From Acanthosoma haemorrhoidale (Eukaryota; Arthropoda; Insecta; Hemiptera; Acanthosomatidae): a stretch of DNA of 64,000 bases. The notes under the pieces were generated by a model, which saw only the letters and a program-made list of their open reading frames with translations, had not been told where the DNA came from and made no database searches. Positions within the stretch are counted from its first letter, which is position 1, and every line of letters starts with the position of its first letter. Location: NCBI GenBank assembly GCA_930367205.1, contig OV884009.1:82233189-82297188 (forward strand), given 5' to 3'. The position numbers and the translations under genes were made by a program. Of this stretch, positions 32,241 to 43,530 are shown in pieces.

Positions 32241-35200
32241 GAGTTTGTAATGAGGAAGGGAACAACTTATAGTTATATTTGTAGGTATATATTATTATAG
32301 GGAATAATTGAATTGGTCTAATTCGTCTCAAATTGTAGCTGTCAATTGTAACACAATTCTGGTCATAATGTCTAAATGGGTTTTAGAAGCTGTTTGTAAT
32401 GCAATGTTTTTATCTATTCAGCTCTAATCTTTAGTATTAGAGCTAGCTTTCTTATGCAGGATCATCATCATCAGGACAAATGTAGTCCGTACAAATTGAA
32501 CGTTTATTAGTATTTCACAAATTCATAGAAAGGTCTGCCATGTTGAAGTTACTCACAAGTAGGAACTGAAGTAGGAAGTGAAAACCTAAAACATGCCCAG
32601 TCCCCAGCTGGGGGAAAACTAACAGTGCCAACCTAAAGGTCATAACAATACCTATCACGTTTTTTATTAAATGTTGTTTTTGTAGTTGCTCAGCTGGATA
32701 TGGCTTGTTTGTGTCATAAAAGTGCCTTTTGTTAAATCTTGTATCCATTTATAAAACTATGATATGATAAAAAAATGTAACTTTCATAAATTTCATTCTA
32801 TCAGTATGTGATCCAATAACTCCATAAAAAGTATTGTAAAAACTCCATACATACTTTAGCACACTACGTATAGAATTTTAAATAGGCTTTTGGTTTGATG
32901 ACGTACCAATTAGTCACAAGAAAGATGCATCCTAATAAATATTAATTGAAGCAACACTAATATCATAAAACTTAGATCCCTTCTTCTTGAAAAAATAGCA
33001 ATAAAAAAAAAATAATAACATGATGTTGTTAATTAAAGCAACATTGGTTTTCCAGATTATCTATGATGCGAAAACCTCTTAATTTATTATTTTTTTCCAA
33101 TCCTGTGCCCTCAAAATTCCTCCAAAAATGAAACATATGATACAACACACATAATTAAGAAGTCCTTTTTCATCACTTTTTAAGCTGAAAAACAAACTCC
33201 ATGCCAACATCAACAAAAAATAAAAATGGTTACTGTTCTTCAAGTTTTGTAAACCATTAGCTTTAAAAAAAAAAAAAAAAAAAGTTTGAAATGAAGGATA
33301 TAATAATTCAGGATAAAAACTTTGTAATACAATGAAAATGATGAGGCTCCCTTTTTTATTTACATATTCAATCATTGTAATTATATTAGAAATAATATCA
33401 TATCCCATATTACCTAATATTTGGCACAATTATAGTTCAATACCTAGTGTAAGACATAAAGGTGTTAGAAGCTCTGCAGTTTCTATTAATTCTTATTTAG
33501 CACCAAATTTGGGACAGATAGAAGGTCTTCAGCAGAATACAAAAAATAGTATTGGGGCAGTGACTTAAAAAGTTTACAATTTCACCCATTACTCACCACC
33601 TCAATTTTTATTTATTACTATCTTTTTATTATTTCTTTTATTATTATTTTATTATTTACACCTTATTTATTACTAACACAATAGACATTATCCAGTAAAT
33701 TTGGGATTAAAACAGTCATAAATTTATTTTCGCTGTCTAAAAACTCTTAGTTGTACCATGCATGTTGACTTAACTTGAATTTTTTTCATTTGTCAATATG
33801 TCTACCTTGTTTATGAGTATTTATTTTTTTGTTATTGTCAAGCAAGTACCCATTTCTAAAGGTGTTTTATTTTTTTATTAGATCATTTTCCACCTCATTT
33901 CGATATAGCAGTTATGAAAAAACTGTCATTAATATGTTTTTATATATGTTATACAGGGAGCGCATTGCTAGCCACCAATTCAATTATGTATAGGTATGAT
34001 AATAAATGAGAGTATGAATTTTATGGGATATTGTCTTATTCTGATAAAAGATTTATGTCTGATTTTCATCAAATTTATTAACGGGCAATATTTCGCAATA
34101 CTATATGACTGCACCAGGTTCAAATAACAAGAAAGAAAAAACAGATCATAGAAAAGTGTGATAATGTTTATATAGTAAACATACTTTCATAAAATTAAAA
34201 TTATATTTTTTTCTCATCAAATTTGTAAGAAACCGTAGTTTGCACATAATTTTCCATTGCCCTTTTGTAAATATCAACTTCTGTAGTTAATTAATTACAT
34301 TAATTTTGTATTTAAATTCTTTCACAAACTAGTAAACCACTTTTTACATTTTATCTTTTATTTATTTTGTACTTATGTTTATACAAATACCTCTTTTATT
34401 TATTCTTCATATTATTTAAATACAACTTGTATCAATAAGTGCATATTTATTTCATTTCATAACCTATTTATGGTGCACTTATATATGTATCTATTTTCGT
34501 ATCTATACTTTTGTACCTACCTCTTGTTAATAATTATTCTATCTCTTTTTTAACACTTACCTTTCTTTTCTTGTTATTAGGATCTGATTCAGGCATGCAT
34601 AGTATGTTGAAACGTTGTCCATTACTAAATTTGATGAAAATGTAACGTCTCTCTTTAATCAGATTACCCCATTTCTTAAAATTTATCCTATTGGATTGGA
34701 GTTAAAAATGTTTGTTAGCAGTGGTGCCTATTTTAATAGTTATTGATTAACGCTGCCATGAAAGAAATCCTAGCCGCTCAGGAAAGAATCAATTTTTTTC
34801 GGTCTGTGAACAATTGTTTTTATTCCTCAGCTTGGCAATTTGCCATAACCACCTCAAAACAATTGTCACATAACTAACTTTATGTTCTTACTTTATAACT
34901 TATAACATTTTCTATACTTTCTCTGTTGATATATTGAACGTATTTTCACGTTTAAAGTTTAGCCCGTGTTTCCCTGTATGGAATTTTAACCAAAAACAAA
35001 TCGGTATACTTCGAGCTGCTCTGGAATACGTTTTAAAATTTCCAAATCGATTATATCACTTTTACTGTAACTATCGCAGAACACACTGGCAGACTACCGG
35101 AAGAAAGCCCGCCTTACCTGGATGAAAGTAAAGCCTGGAGAGAGGTGAGGCACAAGGGGATTTGGGCTCAGCAATAAATATTCATCCAGCAGTCAATTAA

Positions 35201-35860
35201 AGTCAAGAAATTTATGGAATGTAATAAATAGAGATAAATTAGTTAAATAGAGATAAAGAAATGTTCGAAATAATCAGAGAAGATATGAACAAAAAACGTT
35301 TCCCATTACTTTATAACGGAAAAAGATAAATCTGAATAAATCTTATATATAAGCTAGTTATGGCTTATCACTTGCTCACTGTTTGTTGTTTTCAATGTAA
35401 CCTTCTCAGTAATCTATCCTTACCCTAGCTTACATGTCTCTCATTTATCCAAGTTTCCGATTGCAAAAAGCTTAATGAGGAGTATTTTTGATTGAATCGA
35501 CTTACTTAAGGCTCTCTTCGAGTTGCCAAAAACTATAAAGCCCGGAGAGAAACGGTTTACTTTTATTCTGATTCGTCTTTCAACAATATTTCAACCGAAA
35601 CCTAATCAGTGTATTTCGTGTTATGATAGAATATACTTTTTAAAATTTCAGATCAATTGAATAATTATTATTACTGCTATTATAAAAGATAGGCCAACAG
35701 ATTCTTAGGCATACTTAAATAAATGTTTTGCCTTTTCTGCAGCACCAAAATGATTTTTGGGGATTTCTTTGGGTTTGTACATTTCTCTATTTGTAAATAC
35801 TGGAAGAACGAGAGAGTGAATACAATATTGTTTAGTTGAGGTTTTTTTTTTTCGGGTTTC
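32241..35860. other. Long AT-rich stretch, nothing firmly recognised
   Basis: No gene was recognised. Two stretches (about 34,935-35,110 and 35,590-35,700) look like diverged copies of each other (ATACTT, then TTTTAAAATTTC, then a pyrimidine-rich ATTA/ACTG run ending near GGCCAACAGA or GGCAGAC). Frames at 32515-32748, 33079-33429 and 33332-33568 are without signature. Confidence 0.4.
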
Positions 35861-36379
35861 CTACTGTCGGGTCGTAACGACGGGGGTGCCTGGTTACCCT
35901 ATCCCTGGGGAGACGCACACTGGTTCCTAACGACGAAAAACGGGACAAAAGTCTGCAAAACAGTAAAGTTCGCCTGAAAATTTTTTTCGCACATTTTTAA
36001 TGAAGGTATAGATTGCCCTTGATGGAAAACTGGTGATAAATTTTCCAAAAATAGCGCAAAAATAGTCCGAAAATAGAAACACAAAAAACTTTCACAAAAA
36101 TCAAGTGTGACCCATGAATTTCAAAGTTTTTTTTTACGCTGAATGCAATGGTGTTAGTTTACGCGACTTATTCAACAACCAAGAAAATATTAGGTAAGTT
36201 TTCCACATAGTCATCATTGTTTTTAGTGTGAAAAAATGTATTGGTAAATAAATACATGTAGGTACACAGCACATAAGCATAGGTAGCTATAATGAAGCTA
36301 CAATAAAACTATTACCCCGATTAATGGCTATATTTGAAAAAAAAAAACATGATGAGTGAAGTAGTAAAGTTGGTAAACA

Positions 36380-37054
36380 TCAGTTTTCAATTTTGTCTTC
36401 GTCCAGAAATCCAGAGTCTTCGTGACTATGTGTTGGATGAAAGTTTGTAAGGAGATTTTCAGCCTCTTCCTCAAGTTCAATTGGAGGTTTTTGCCAATTT
36501 CGTCTCAATCTTGAAAGGAGTGGATCAGAAGAAATAATTAAATTACGTATGATGTCTTCGCTTGTTGATGTCCTCGATATTTTGCGGGAATGGTTCAGCG
36601 TAAATCGTTTAAAATCCTTGTTTTTACTTTCTTGAGCTTCCTCTGATATCCAACCAATCGGTAAAACAGTAGAATCCAGAATCGCTTTTCCGTGGATCAA
36701 AATTTTATGAAGAGAGGATGGCATGTAGTACCATTCATACAAAGAAACATATAGCTCTGCAGTTTCGTGGCAGTATTTTTCAAACTTGGAGGAGTCCACA
36801 GAAGCACCAGAAGAAATCACTTGAAGAATCGCATAAAATTTGTGGATCAAGTTTTCGTTAATTTCGGTAATCTCAGCAACAGTTTTCCAATCTCTGAAAA
36901 AACGTCGCGCGCTGTTTCCATCGTTGGTTGTACCAGATCCTTGTTTCGGCACATCCACTAAAATACCAATTTTCTCTTTCAAGCTGTGCTGGATATGTTC
37001 TTTTGTAGTTTTCATTCTACGCTTTTCGTCAGGCTTCCTACATTGCTCATAAGC
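36380..37054 (-). CDS. Transib transposase, C-terminal part (RAG1 core-like)
   Basis: The 211-codon frame from ATG at 37015 extends upstream without a stop to about 37054 (RAYEQCRKPDEKRRM), just after a TTTCAG that may be a splice acceptor. Blocks: GTTNDGNSARRFFRDW (residues 28-43, comparable to the GNFARK segment of RAG1), YEWYYMPSSLHKILIHG (93-109) and GWISEEAQESKNKDFKRF (121-138). The last block aligns with the RAG1 segment ASEGNESGNKLFRRF that holds the third catalytic acidic residue; E125 occupies that place. The two catalytic aspartates should lie upstream and are not found. The tail after residue 180 is acidic and variable. Confidence 0.82.
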   Translation of the reverse strand, partial: AYEQCRKPDEKRRMKTTKEHIQHSLKEKIGILVDVPKQGSGTTNDGNSARRFFRDWKTVAEITEINENLIHKFYAILQVISSGASVDSSKFEKYCHETAELYVSLYEWYYMPSSLHKILIHGKAILDSTVLPIGWISEEAQESKNKDFKRFTLNHSRKISRTSTSEDIIRNLIISSDPLLSRLRRNWQKPPIELEEEAENLLTNFHPTHSHEDSGFLDEDKIEN

Positions 37055-37083
37055 TCTGAAATTTTTTTGAAAGATGTGTGAGC

Positions 37084-37165
37084 CCGTTTTTTGTCAAACT
37101 ATACTTCATTGCATATTGATGTTCGCGTTTGTTCGAACTCCGAATACGGCACTTTTATGGCAGAA
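37084..37165 (-). pseudogene. Possible upstream exon piece of Transib transposase
   Basis: The minus strand reads VSAIKVPYSEFEQTRTSICNE up to GTATAG, a poor splice-donor match, about 50 bp before the TTTCAG at 37054. Spacing suits a tiny intron, but the phases do not join cleanly, so either the exon edge is misplaced or the copy is damaged. Confidence 0.35.
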
Positions 37166-38646
37166 ACCATGATTATTATCTTTAGGATGGTGGTAACAAC
37201 TGAGTCAGAAGATCAACAAGGAATGGACCACATTGGTATATTTCTTTCAATTTTAATAGCGAGTCAAATACTCAGAATGTAAATAAACAGACGCGTTTGT
37301 CTCCACTAATAAGGATCTAAAATCAAGGGTCGCACTCGGTCGCAGCTAATTTGTGTTTTAATCGCTTCTCCATACTTGTATGAACACGAATCAACTTGAT
37401 TTTCAGAAGCGGGTGGAAGCGGAAGATTCATAAGCTTCTAAAAGCGTAAATAATGTATAAAAACTAGAATTTTTCTTATATTAAACGACCTAACCGCACG
37501 TTATCGTTACATTTTCCCGAGTGTGAATAACGTGCTAGCTTCATTTTTTGCCCTGTAAAAGAAAGCCACTAAAAGACAATTTTAAAATAAGCTTGAAATA
37601 TCTTTTACCCGTCATTACAAAACTTGGCTTTTCCTCGCGATTTTCCCGTTTATTCTTAACCCCTTACTCTTTCTTCAAGTAGATGAGCTTACAATATAAC
37701 GACCAGAGCTTAGAAACCATCGGTTCTGAATACCTTAGGTACCTCTCTAACTGAATTATAATGCCATTTTATGGCCACGAAGGTGTCAAAAATGGACTTT
37801 TGTCCCGTTTTTCGTCGTTAGGAACCAGTGTGAGACGTGAGAATCGTTTCATGACGGCTTTACTATCTGACTTCATTTTTTGATAGGTATGTGCCCCGAC
37901 AGTGCATTATGTACTTCAGGAGAAGAGGTATAGGGTAGGTAGGTAGGTAGTTTCTGTGGTCTTGGAATGACCACGAATACACACTCGGTTTCTGAGGGTA
38001 GGCGGAATCTGTCCGGATCCCAAAGGCGAGTGTGAACCAGAGAGAGGCAGACTGAATTGTCACGGGAGACACTGCTTGGTAAGTTTGCAGGACCGCGACA
38101 ACCGTTGTCCACTAGGGAGAGGTCTCTTCTAAGGAGGTGCTAAATTTAGCGAGACGAAGGCAGAGATTCCCACTAGAAAGGTGTGGGGTCTGACAACGCC
38201 GGACTAAAACATAGCGAGGTTAGGAGAGAAGAGATGCAAAGGTTTTTCATAAAGAAGCAGTCAAGTTTCAGAGCTTCAAGCTGGAGCCACGGGCCGGTAG
38301 TTGACAGGAGAATGATTTACAGGGGCCAAACCACCGGCTTAAATATCCAGCTAGCCTTGCCCGTAGCCAATAAGCATCGTCATTGTTGTGGCCAATGATG
38401 TGGCTTTCCTTTGTTCCCTGACAGAGGCTGGAAGGGTCTGCCGGCTGTTTGGGCCCATCCAAATACCTGGCTACTGACAGCTGGTGTCCCATCTCACGTA
38501 ACTAATTAGGCCCTGGCAGCATGTATTTTTGTTTAACATATTTACAATGATTTATATTTGGGTAATGTTATTTACATTTGTTTACAATATATATACCATA
38601 GAGTATAGGGTGATTTATCTTATGTAGTTAGCGGTCGCTACACTAC

Positions 38647-39884
38647 ATATAAATAAATAAGTGGATACTTTAGTTTTAAGTGTTATCTTAGATTAAGTTT
38701 AGAGATAATCATGCGTCTGGTGGCTATGGATCTGCAAAGGCTTGAATGTAAGACCTCGGAATCTAATGTTGCGTTGTTTAAAATATGATAATTTTAAGTC
38801 CTTCTCGTTAAATTTTACATTTTCAAAATCACAGTTCAGAAGCAATTGTAGATTTAAATTAATGACCCCTCTCATGGTCAAATACACTTGATAGGGTATA
38901 CAATGAATGGGGTAAAAATAAAATACAATATCGTACTTATGGTATGAGTAATATAATTTATCACTATTACCCATTGCCCTATCAGGCCTGATTACAATTT
39001 TTGTTTTTTCGAAAACAATTGCAAACGAAAAAGAGATGCGGATGGTACCAATTAAATTTATTAAGTACGGCGAGCGCTGGATCGATTCACTCGTTTTATT
39101 GCAACACTGAACAATGAGCCGATAAACATACGACTGCGCCGTTCATTTGCTCAGTCATGGATGGGTCCATCGATGATCAACATCTAGGTAACTCAGGATT
39201 CACTTGTTTATTCCCTCCAAATTCTTTATTTCAGAGACCGAAAGGAGATCTATTTTTTACACTTTTGAAGTCACAGTTCAGAAGCAATTTTAGATTTAAA
39301 TGAATGCCCCCTCCCACGGTCAAATACACTTGATAGACGGTACCGTAAAAATAATTTCAAAAAATAAAGTTACAGTCAAGCCCTCCATCCCAAAAAAACA
39401 ATAATTTAATGTCGTTCGAGCCTTTTTGTATATGTGTTTTTAAAATGTTTTAAATATTAAAATTTTTTTATTGCTAGAAAATATAATTTACAATGACCGC
39501 AAGGTTTTAACGAATAACATAATGTGTTATTGATCAAATATATCGAGTCTTTCATAATCATTTAACAATTCTTTGTGAAGAAACTAACGTGGAGTTCAGT
39601 AAGGCGCAAAATTGGTTTCACTTTCTACGTTATTGATAAGTATATATATTTCAAAAAATTAAACTTAACTTCATGGTATGAGATTAACAAAAAACGTAGT
39701 GAATACCTTAGACAAGGTATTGAACATAAATTAGCTCTAACCTAGTAACTTAAGTACAAAGGGGGAAGTACCTTCACGATTTGATCAACAAACCATTAAA
39801 AATTGATTGTTATGAGATTAATAGTATTTCATCACACTTCATAAATAAATAATGAGTTTACCGTACTTTGGATATACTGCATTA
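38647..39884. other. AT-rich DNA with two diverged tandem units
   Basis: Contains the exon-like repeat units at 38707-38900 and 39139-39340, about 440 bp apart. Shared word: TCACAGTTCAGAAGCAATT to CAAATACACTTGATAG (38829-38895 and 39268-39335). The rest (39,340-39,884) is featureless. Confidence 0.55.
39151..39187 (+). CDS. Exon-like repeat unit 1
   Basis: TCAGTCATGGATGGGTCC to CATCTAG, followed by a GTAACT splice-donor match at 39188. From the ATG at 39157 it reads MDGSIDDQHL. It matches 46022-46058 over about 45 bp and more weakly 44872-44923. Most differences between copies are single substitutions and the reading frame is kept. It could be a duplicated short first exon or a repeat that happens to end in a donor. 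Confidence 0.35.
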
Positions 39885-39888
39885 TTAT

Positions 39889-40566
39889 TGTCGGGACGTC
39901 ACTAGGGGAGTGCCTGGTCACCCTAGCCCTGGTGACAAGGGTGGATTGTTCGAGTTTATAACCTGAACAATCGTTTCATGACGGCGTTACTATCTGACTC
40001 CATTTTTGATAGGTATGTGCCCCGACAATGCACTATGTTCAAGAGAAGAGGTACAGAGTTTTTCATAAAGAATTAGTCAAGTTTTCAGAGTTCAAGCGGA
40101 AACCAAGCATCAACGAGTAAAGGTCACGAGAGACTAATTAACAGGGCCAGGAGCCCTGCCTTAAGTACCCTCTGTCCTTGCCTGCTGGGAGGGCTGCAAG
40201 GTTGCCTAGGCCGGCGGTTGGTTCCCACGCATGTGGTGAACTACGACCGACGCCTAATTACCCGGCCAGCCTTGTCCCCTGGAGGCAGAGAGGCCCCAAC
40301 AGGGTTGTTATGTTTATGCCCTGTGGGTATCCTCACTCATCTGGCTCTTAGGCCCTGCGGGTACCTGGCTGACAGCTGTTGACCCTTCTCGTGTGACTTT
40401 AGTTGGCTTCCACCTTTTATTGCTTCACATTTACAATGATTTATATTTGTTCATGTTATTTACATTTCGTCTATAATACATTTAGTTCATGTTATTTACG
40501 TTTGCTTACAATATATATACAATAGGGTATAGGGTGATTTACCTTATGTAGTTAGCGGTCGCTACA
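39889..40566 (-). repeat. 3' LTR of CsRn1/Kabuki-type element
   Basis: 678 bp, TGTCGGGACG to CGGTCGCTACA. Differs from the 5' LTR by several short indels and substitutions (for example ATTTGCTC-like segments near 40,070), so it is older than the Gypsy element at 26-31 kb. Confidence 0.88.
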
Positions 40567-41127
40567 CAAGCTCCCCCAAATTATCCTATACTCGGTAAAG
40601 TTTGACAGTTTTTTTTTATATTGAATTATATTGCATAATAAAAAAATGTACATAATACAAACATATTTCTATCAATCTTTCTTAAATGCTCACTATTTAC
40701 CCTTTTATGTACATTGGAAATCATTTGTCAAACAATTAATACAAATAAATAATTAAATAGCTCTTTAACTAAAAATATATTTTATCTTTCACATGAATGA
40801 CAATAAAAGAATCAACTTCTTACTCGATAACAGACCAAGTTAGTTAATTAAAATGTAACAACTTCAAACAGCCAAAAGTATTTAGATATACATATTTACA
40901 TACACGTTCGACTAACATTATATTACGATTGTTGTGGTATATTGATCACTGTTAACATTTATGGAAAAGAAAAAAAAAAAAAAGTATGATATAAAATGGC
41001 TTGCAGTAACGAGTGGTAACTTTAGGTCATAATATAATGAATAAAAATATTATAGCGTATATTTCGAAACAAACGTAAAAAAAAAAATTAATTTATATTT
41101 TATCAGTTATGTTTATTTTATATTTAC
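40567..41127. other. 3' non-coding region of the CsRn1/Kabuki-type element
   Basis: AT-rich sequence between the end of pol and the 3' LTR with no frame. It begins at the LTR side with the purine tract. Confidence 0.6.
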
Positions 41128-43530
41128 CGTCGCGATACCGAACTTCTCGTGCAGAGGTATGGTGGTGGAGTGTTTCCTAATTCCTCTGGTGCACCCGGTG
41201 CAGGTAAACTTTCGGTGGTGTCTAGCAAATAAGCTGGCTTGACAAAGAATAGGGAAATGCGAGTCTCCTTATTATCTGCCATTATGACTATGGTTTTATT
41301 ATTCCTGCTGACTACTAAGTGCGGACCAGTATAAGCCGGTTCGAGGCTACGCCGGTGTTCTTATCGAACGAAGACGTGTGTGCAGTTGTTGAGGTCTTTG
41401 CTAACGAACGTTTTCTTCGTGTCTTCCCAGTGCTGTGTGATGTTGCGTCGAACGTCAAGATCTACTTGTGTTGGTGTAAAGTATTCTCCGGGAAGGCGTA
41501 AGGGTTTTTTGTATGTTCGCTCAGCGACACTGCACCCCAGGTCTTCCTTGATCACACTTCGTAGGCCGAGCAGGACTGCTGGCAGGCTTCGCGTCCACTG
41601 ACGGTGTTGTGAATGGGTGGTTAGTGCGGCTTTAAGCGAGCGGTGCCATCGTTCAATTCGCCCGTTTGACTCTGGATGGTAGGCGGTGGTCCGAATTCTC
41701 TCGATACCCAGGAGGCGAGTCAGTCTCGTAAACAGGTCTGATTCAAACTGGCGGCCTTGGTCAGTCGTTATTCGTATGGGTGTGCCGAACTTGGCAACCC
41801 AGCCACTAAAGAAGGCGTCGGCTACGGTGGTAGCTTCCATGTTGCCAAGTGGAATTGCTTCAGGCCATCCCGTGGGTCGGTCAATTGTGGTGAGGATGTA
41901 TCGCTTCCCCTCTGACGTTGGCAGTGGTCCTACGAGGTCGATATGCACGTGCTAGAAACTCCCTGCGTCCACGAATTGCCCTGGAGGTGTTATGGTGTGG
42001 CGGTGTATTTTTGAGGTCTGGCATGCTATACAAGATCGTGCCCATCGAGCCACGTCGGCGTTCATACCCGGCCAAAAAAACCTTTGGCTCTTCATTTTTC
42101 GACTTGCTCTTACTCCTGGGTGACTTAGGTTGTGCAGCTGGTCGAAGGTGGATCGTCGAAAGCCCGAAGGTAAGTACGGCCTCTGCTCCCCCAGTGAAGT
42201 ATCGCAAATGAGAGAAATGTCGCTGCCGGGGATGTTAACGTGCTCTAACCTGCATGTGGCGTTCTGTCCCCTGAAAACTGTCAATTCCTGATCTTCTACT
42301 TGAGCAGTGTGTAACTTTTGAAAATTTTCTAGGACACAGACGGCTTCTATGCGCGAGAGGGCATCCGCTACGACGTTGTCCTTACCCTTACAATAGCGTA
42401 TCTCTGTCGTGAATTGGGCTGTGTAATTTAGGTATCGCATACGTCGTGGGCAGGAAGTGTCACTTTGCTGGGCCATGGCACGGTGAGCGGCTTGTGGTCT
42501 GTGTAAATGATTAATTCCCGCGCTTCGAGAAGCTGTCGAAAATATTTGACTGCTTCGTAGATAGCTAATAGCTCTCTATCGAAGGTGCTGTATTTCGAAT
42601 GAGCAGTGTTGAAAGCGCGGCTGAAGAAGCCGATGGGCCGTAGCGCGCTGCCCTCCATCTGTTGTAGTGCTGCACCCATAGCTGTGTCACTAGCTTCAGT
42701 GGCTAGGATGAGCTGCCCGTCTGTTGATGGATGAGCGAGATGGGTGGCGTTTGCCAGAGTCCTGCGGGTTTTCTCGAAGGCGCTAGCAGCTTCTTCGGCC
42801 CAGTTGGTACCCATGGTACGGTCATTTTTCTTGGCCCCTTGTAGGTAGGCGTTAAGTAACCTCTGGTGTTCCGCTGCGTTAGGTAAGCACCGGGGATAAA
42901 AGTTGACCATTCCGAGAAAACGTCTAAGGTCTCGTATCGTAGTAGGTTGGGGGTAATCTAAGATTACCTGTACTTTAGCTGGCAATGGAACGATGCCCTG
43001 AGGTGAGACATGGTACCCTAGGAATCCGACCTCGGGCTGTACTAGCACGCATTTCGCGATGTTAAGGGTTAGCCCATGAGCAGCCAGCCGACCGAAGACT
43101 GTTTACAGGTGACGGTGGTGTTCCTCTTCGCTGACCGAAGCGATCAGTATTTCATCGAGGTTTACGAACACAAATTGTAGATCTCTAAAAATGTTGTCCA
43201 TATACCTCTGGAACGACTGGGTAGCGTTGCGAAGGCCGAACGTCATCCGGAGAAATTCAAACAGTCCAAAGGGGGTGATAATAGCTGTTTTGGGAATGTC
43301 CTAAGGGTTTACCGGAATGTGATGGTACGCCCTTTTGATATCAAGTGTCGAAAATATGGTAGTGCCAAACAACTGGTTGTTGAAGTCTGAAATGTTGGGC
43401 ACGCCATAACGGTCTGCGATGGTTTTGTTGTTCAGTTGTCGGTAGTCTCCACAGGGGCGTATTGTTCCGTCCTTCTTCGTAACAATGTGAAGAGGACTTG
43501 CCCAAGGGCTGTTGGAGGGCCGACAAATTC
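41128..43530 (-). pseudogene. pol of CsRn1/Kabuki-type element, broken
   Basis: Reads right to left across shifting frames. RT starts mid-domain (SPLHIVTKKDGT, CGDYRQLNN). A stop precedes IPKTAIITPFGLFEF. The active-site motif, expected as YxDD, reads VNLDEILIA, so the tyrosine and one aspartate are lost. RT continues at 42428-43048 with FLGYHVSPQGIVPLP. RNase H (FDRELLAIYEAVKYFRQLL, YTDHKPLTV) shifts frame near 42,470. Integrase has a zinc-finger region (HPGVRASRKMK, CIACQTSK) and a DDE core at 41361-41955 (MHIDLVGPL, TTDQGRQFE, SNGRIERWH). The C-terminal AYTGPHLVV domain follows a stop near 41,361. Confidence 0.9.

Larger units (their letters stand above)
35916..37832 (-). mobile_element. 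Transib DNA transposon (RAG1-related), internally reduced
   Basis: 1,917 bp with perfect 38-bp terminal inverted repeats (35916-35953 and 37795-37832) beginning CACACTGG. Flanked by the 5-bp duplication AGACG (35911-35915, 37833-37837). A 5-bp GC-rich duplication and CAC-initial ends are hallmarks of Transib. The only long frame encodes a transposase C-terminus. Full Transib elements are typically 3-4 kb, so most of the gene is missing here. The perfect ends suggest recent mobility, probably using transposase from elsewhere in the genome. Confidence 0.88.
35861..38646. mobile_element. Solo LTR of CsRn1/Kabuki-type element, split by Transib
   Basis: An LTR starting TGTCGGG at 35865 and ending CGGTCGCTACA at 38642, flanked by the 4-bp duplication CTAC (35861-35864, 38643-38646). 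It matches the LTRs at 39889 and 44180 in its first 50 bp and last 200 bp; the middle is longer and more diverged. No internal region remains, so it is a solo LTR from recombination. The Transib element interrupts it after base 35915. Confidence 0.85.

Noticed and set aside
37861..38112. Overlapping minus-strand frames of 69 and 79 codons
   Set aside because: They lie within the solo LTR and show no domain.
41380..42211. Plus-strand frames of 73-97 codons
   Set aside because: Antisense to the integrase of the CsRn1/Kabuki-type element.
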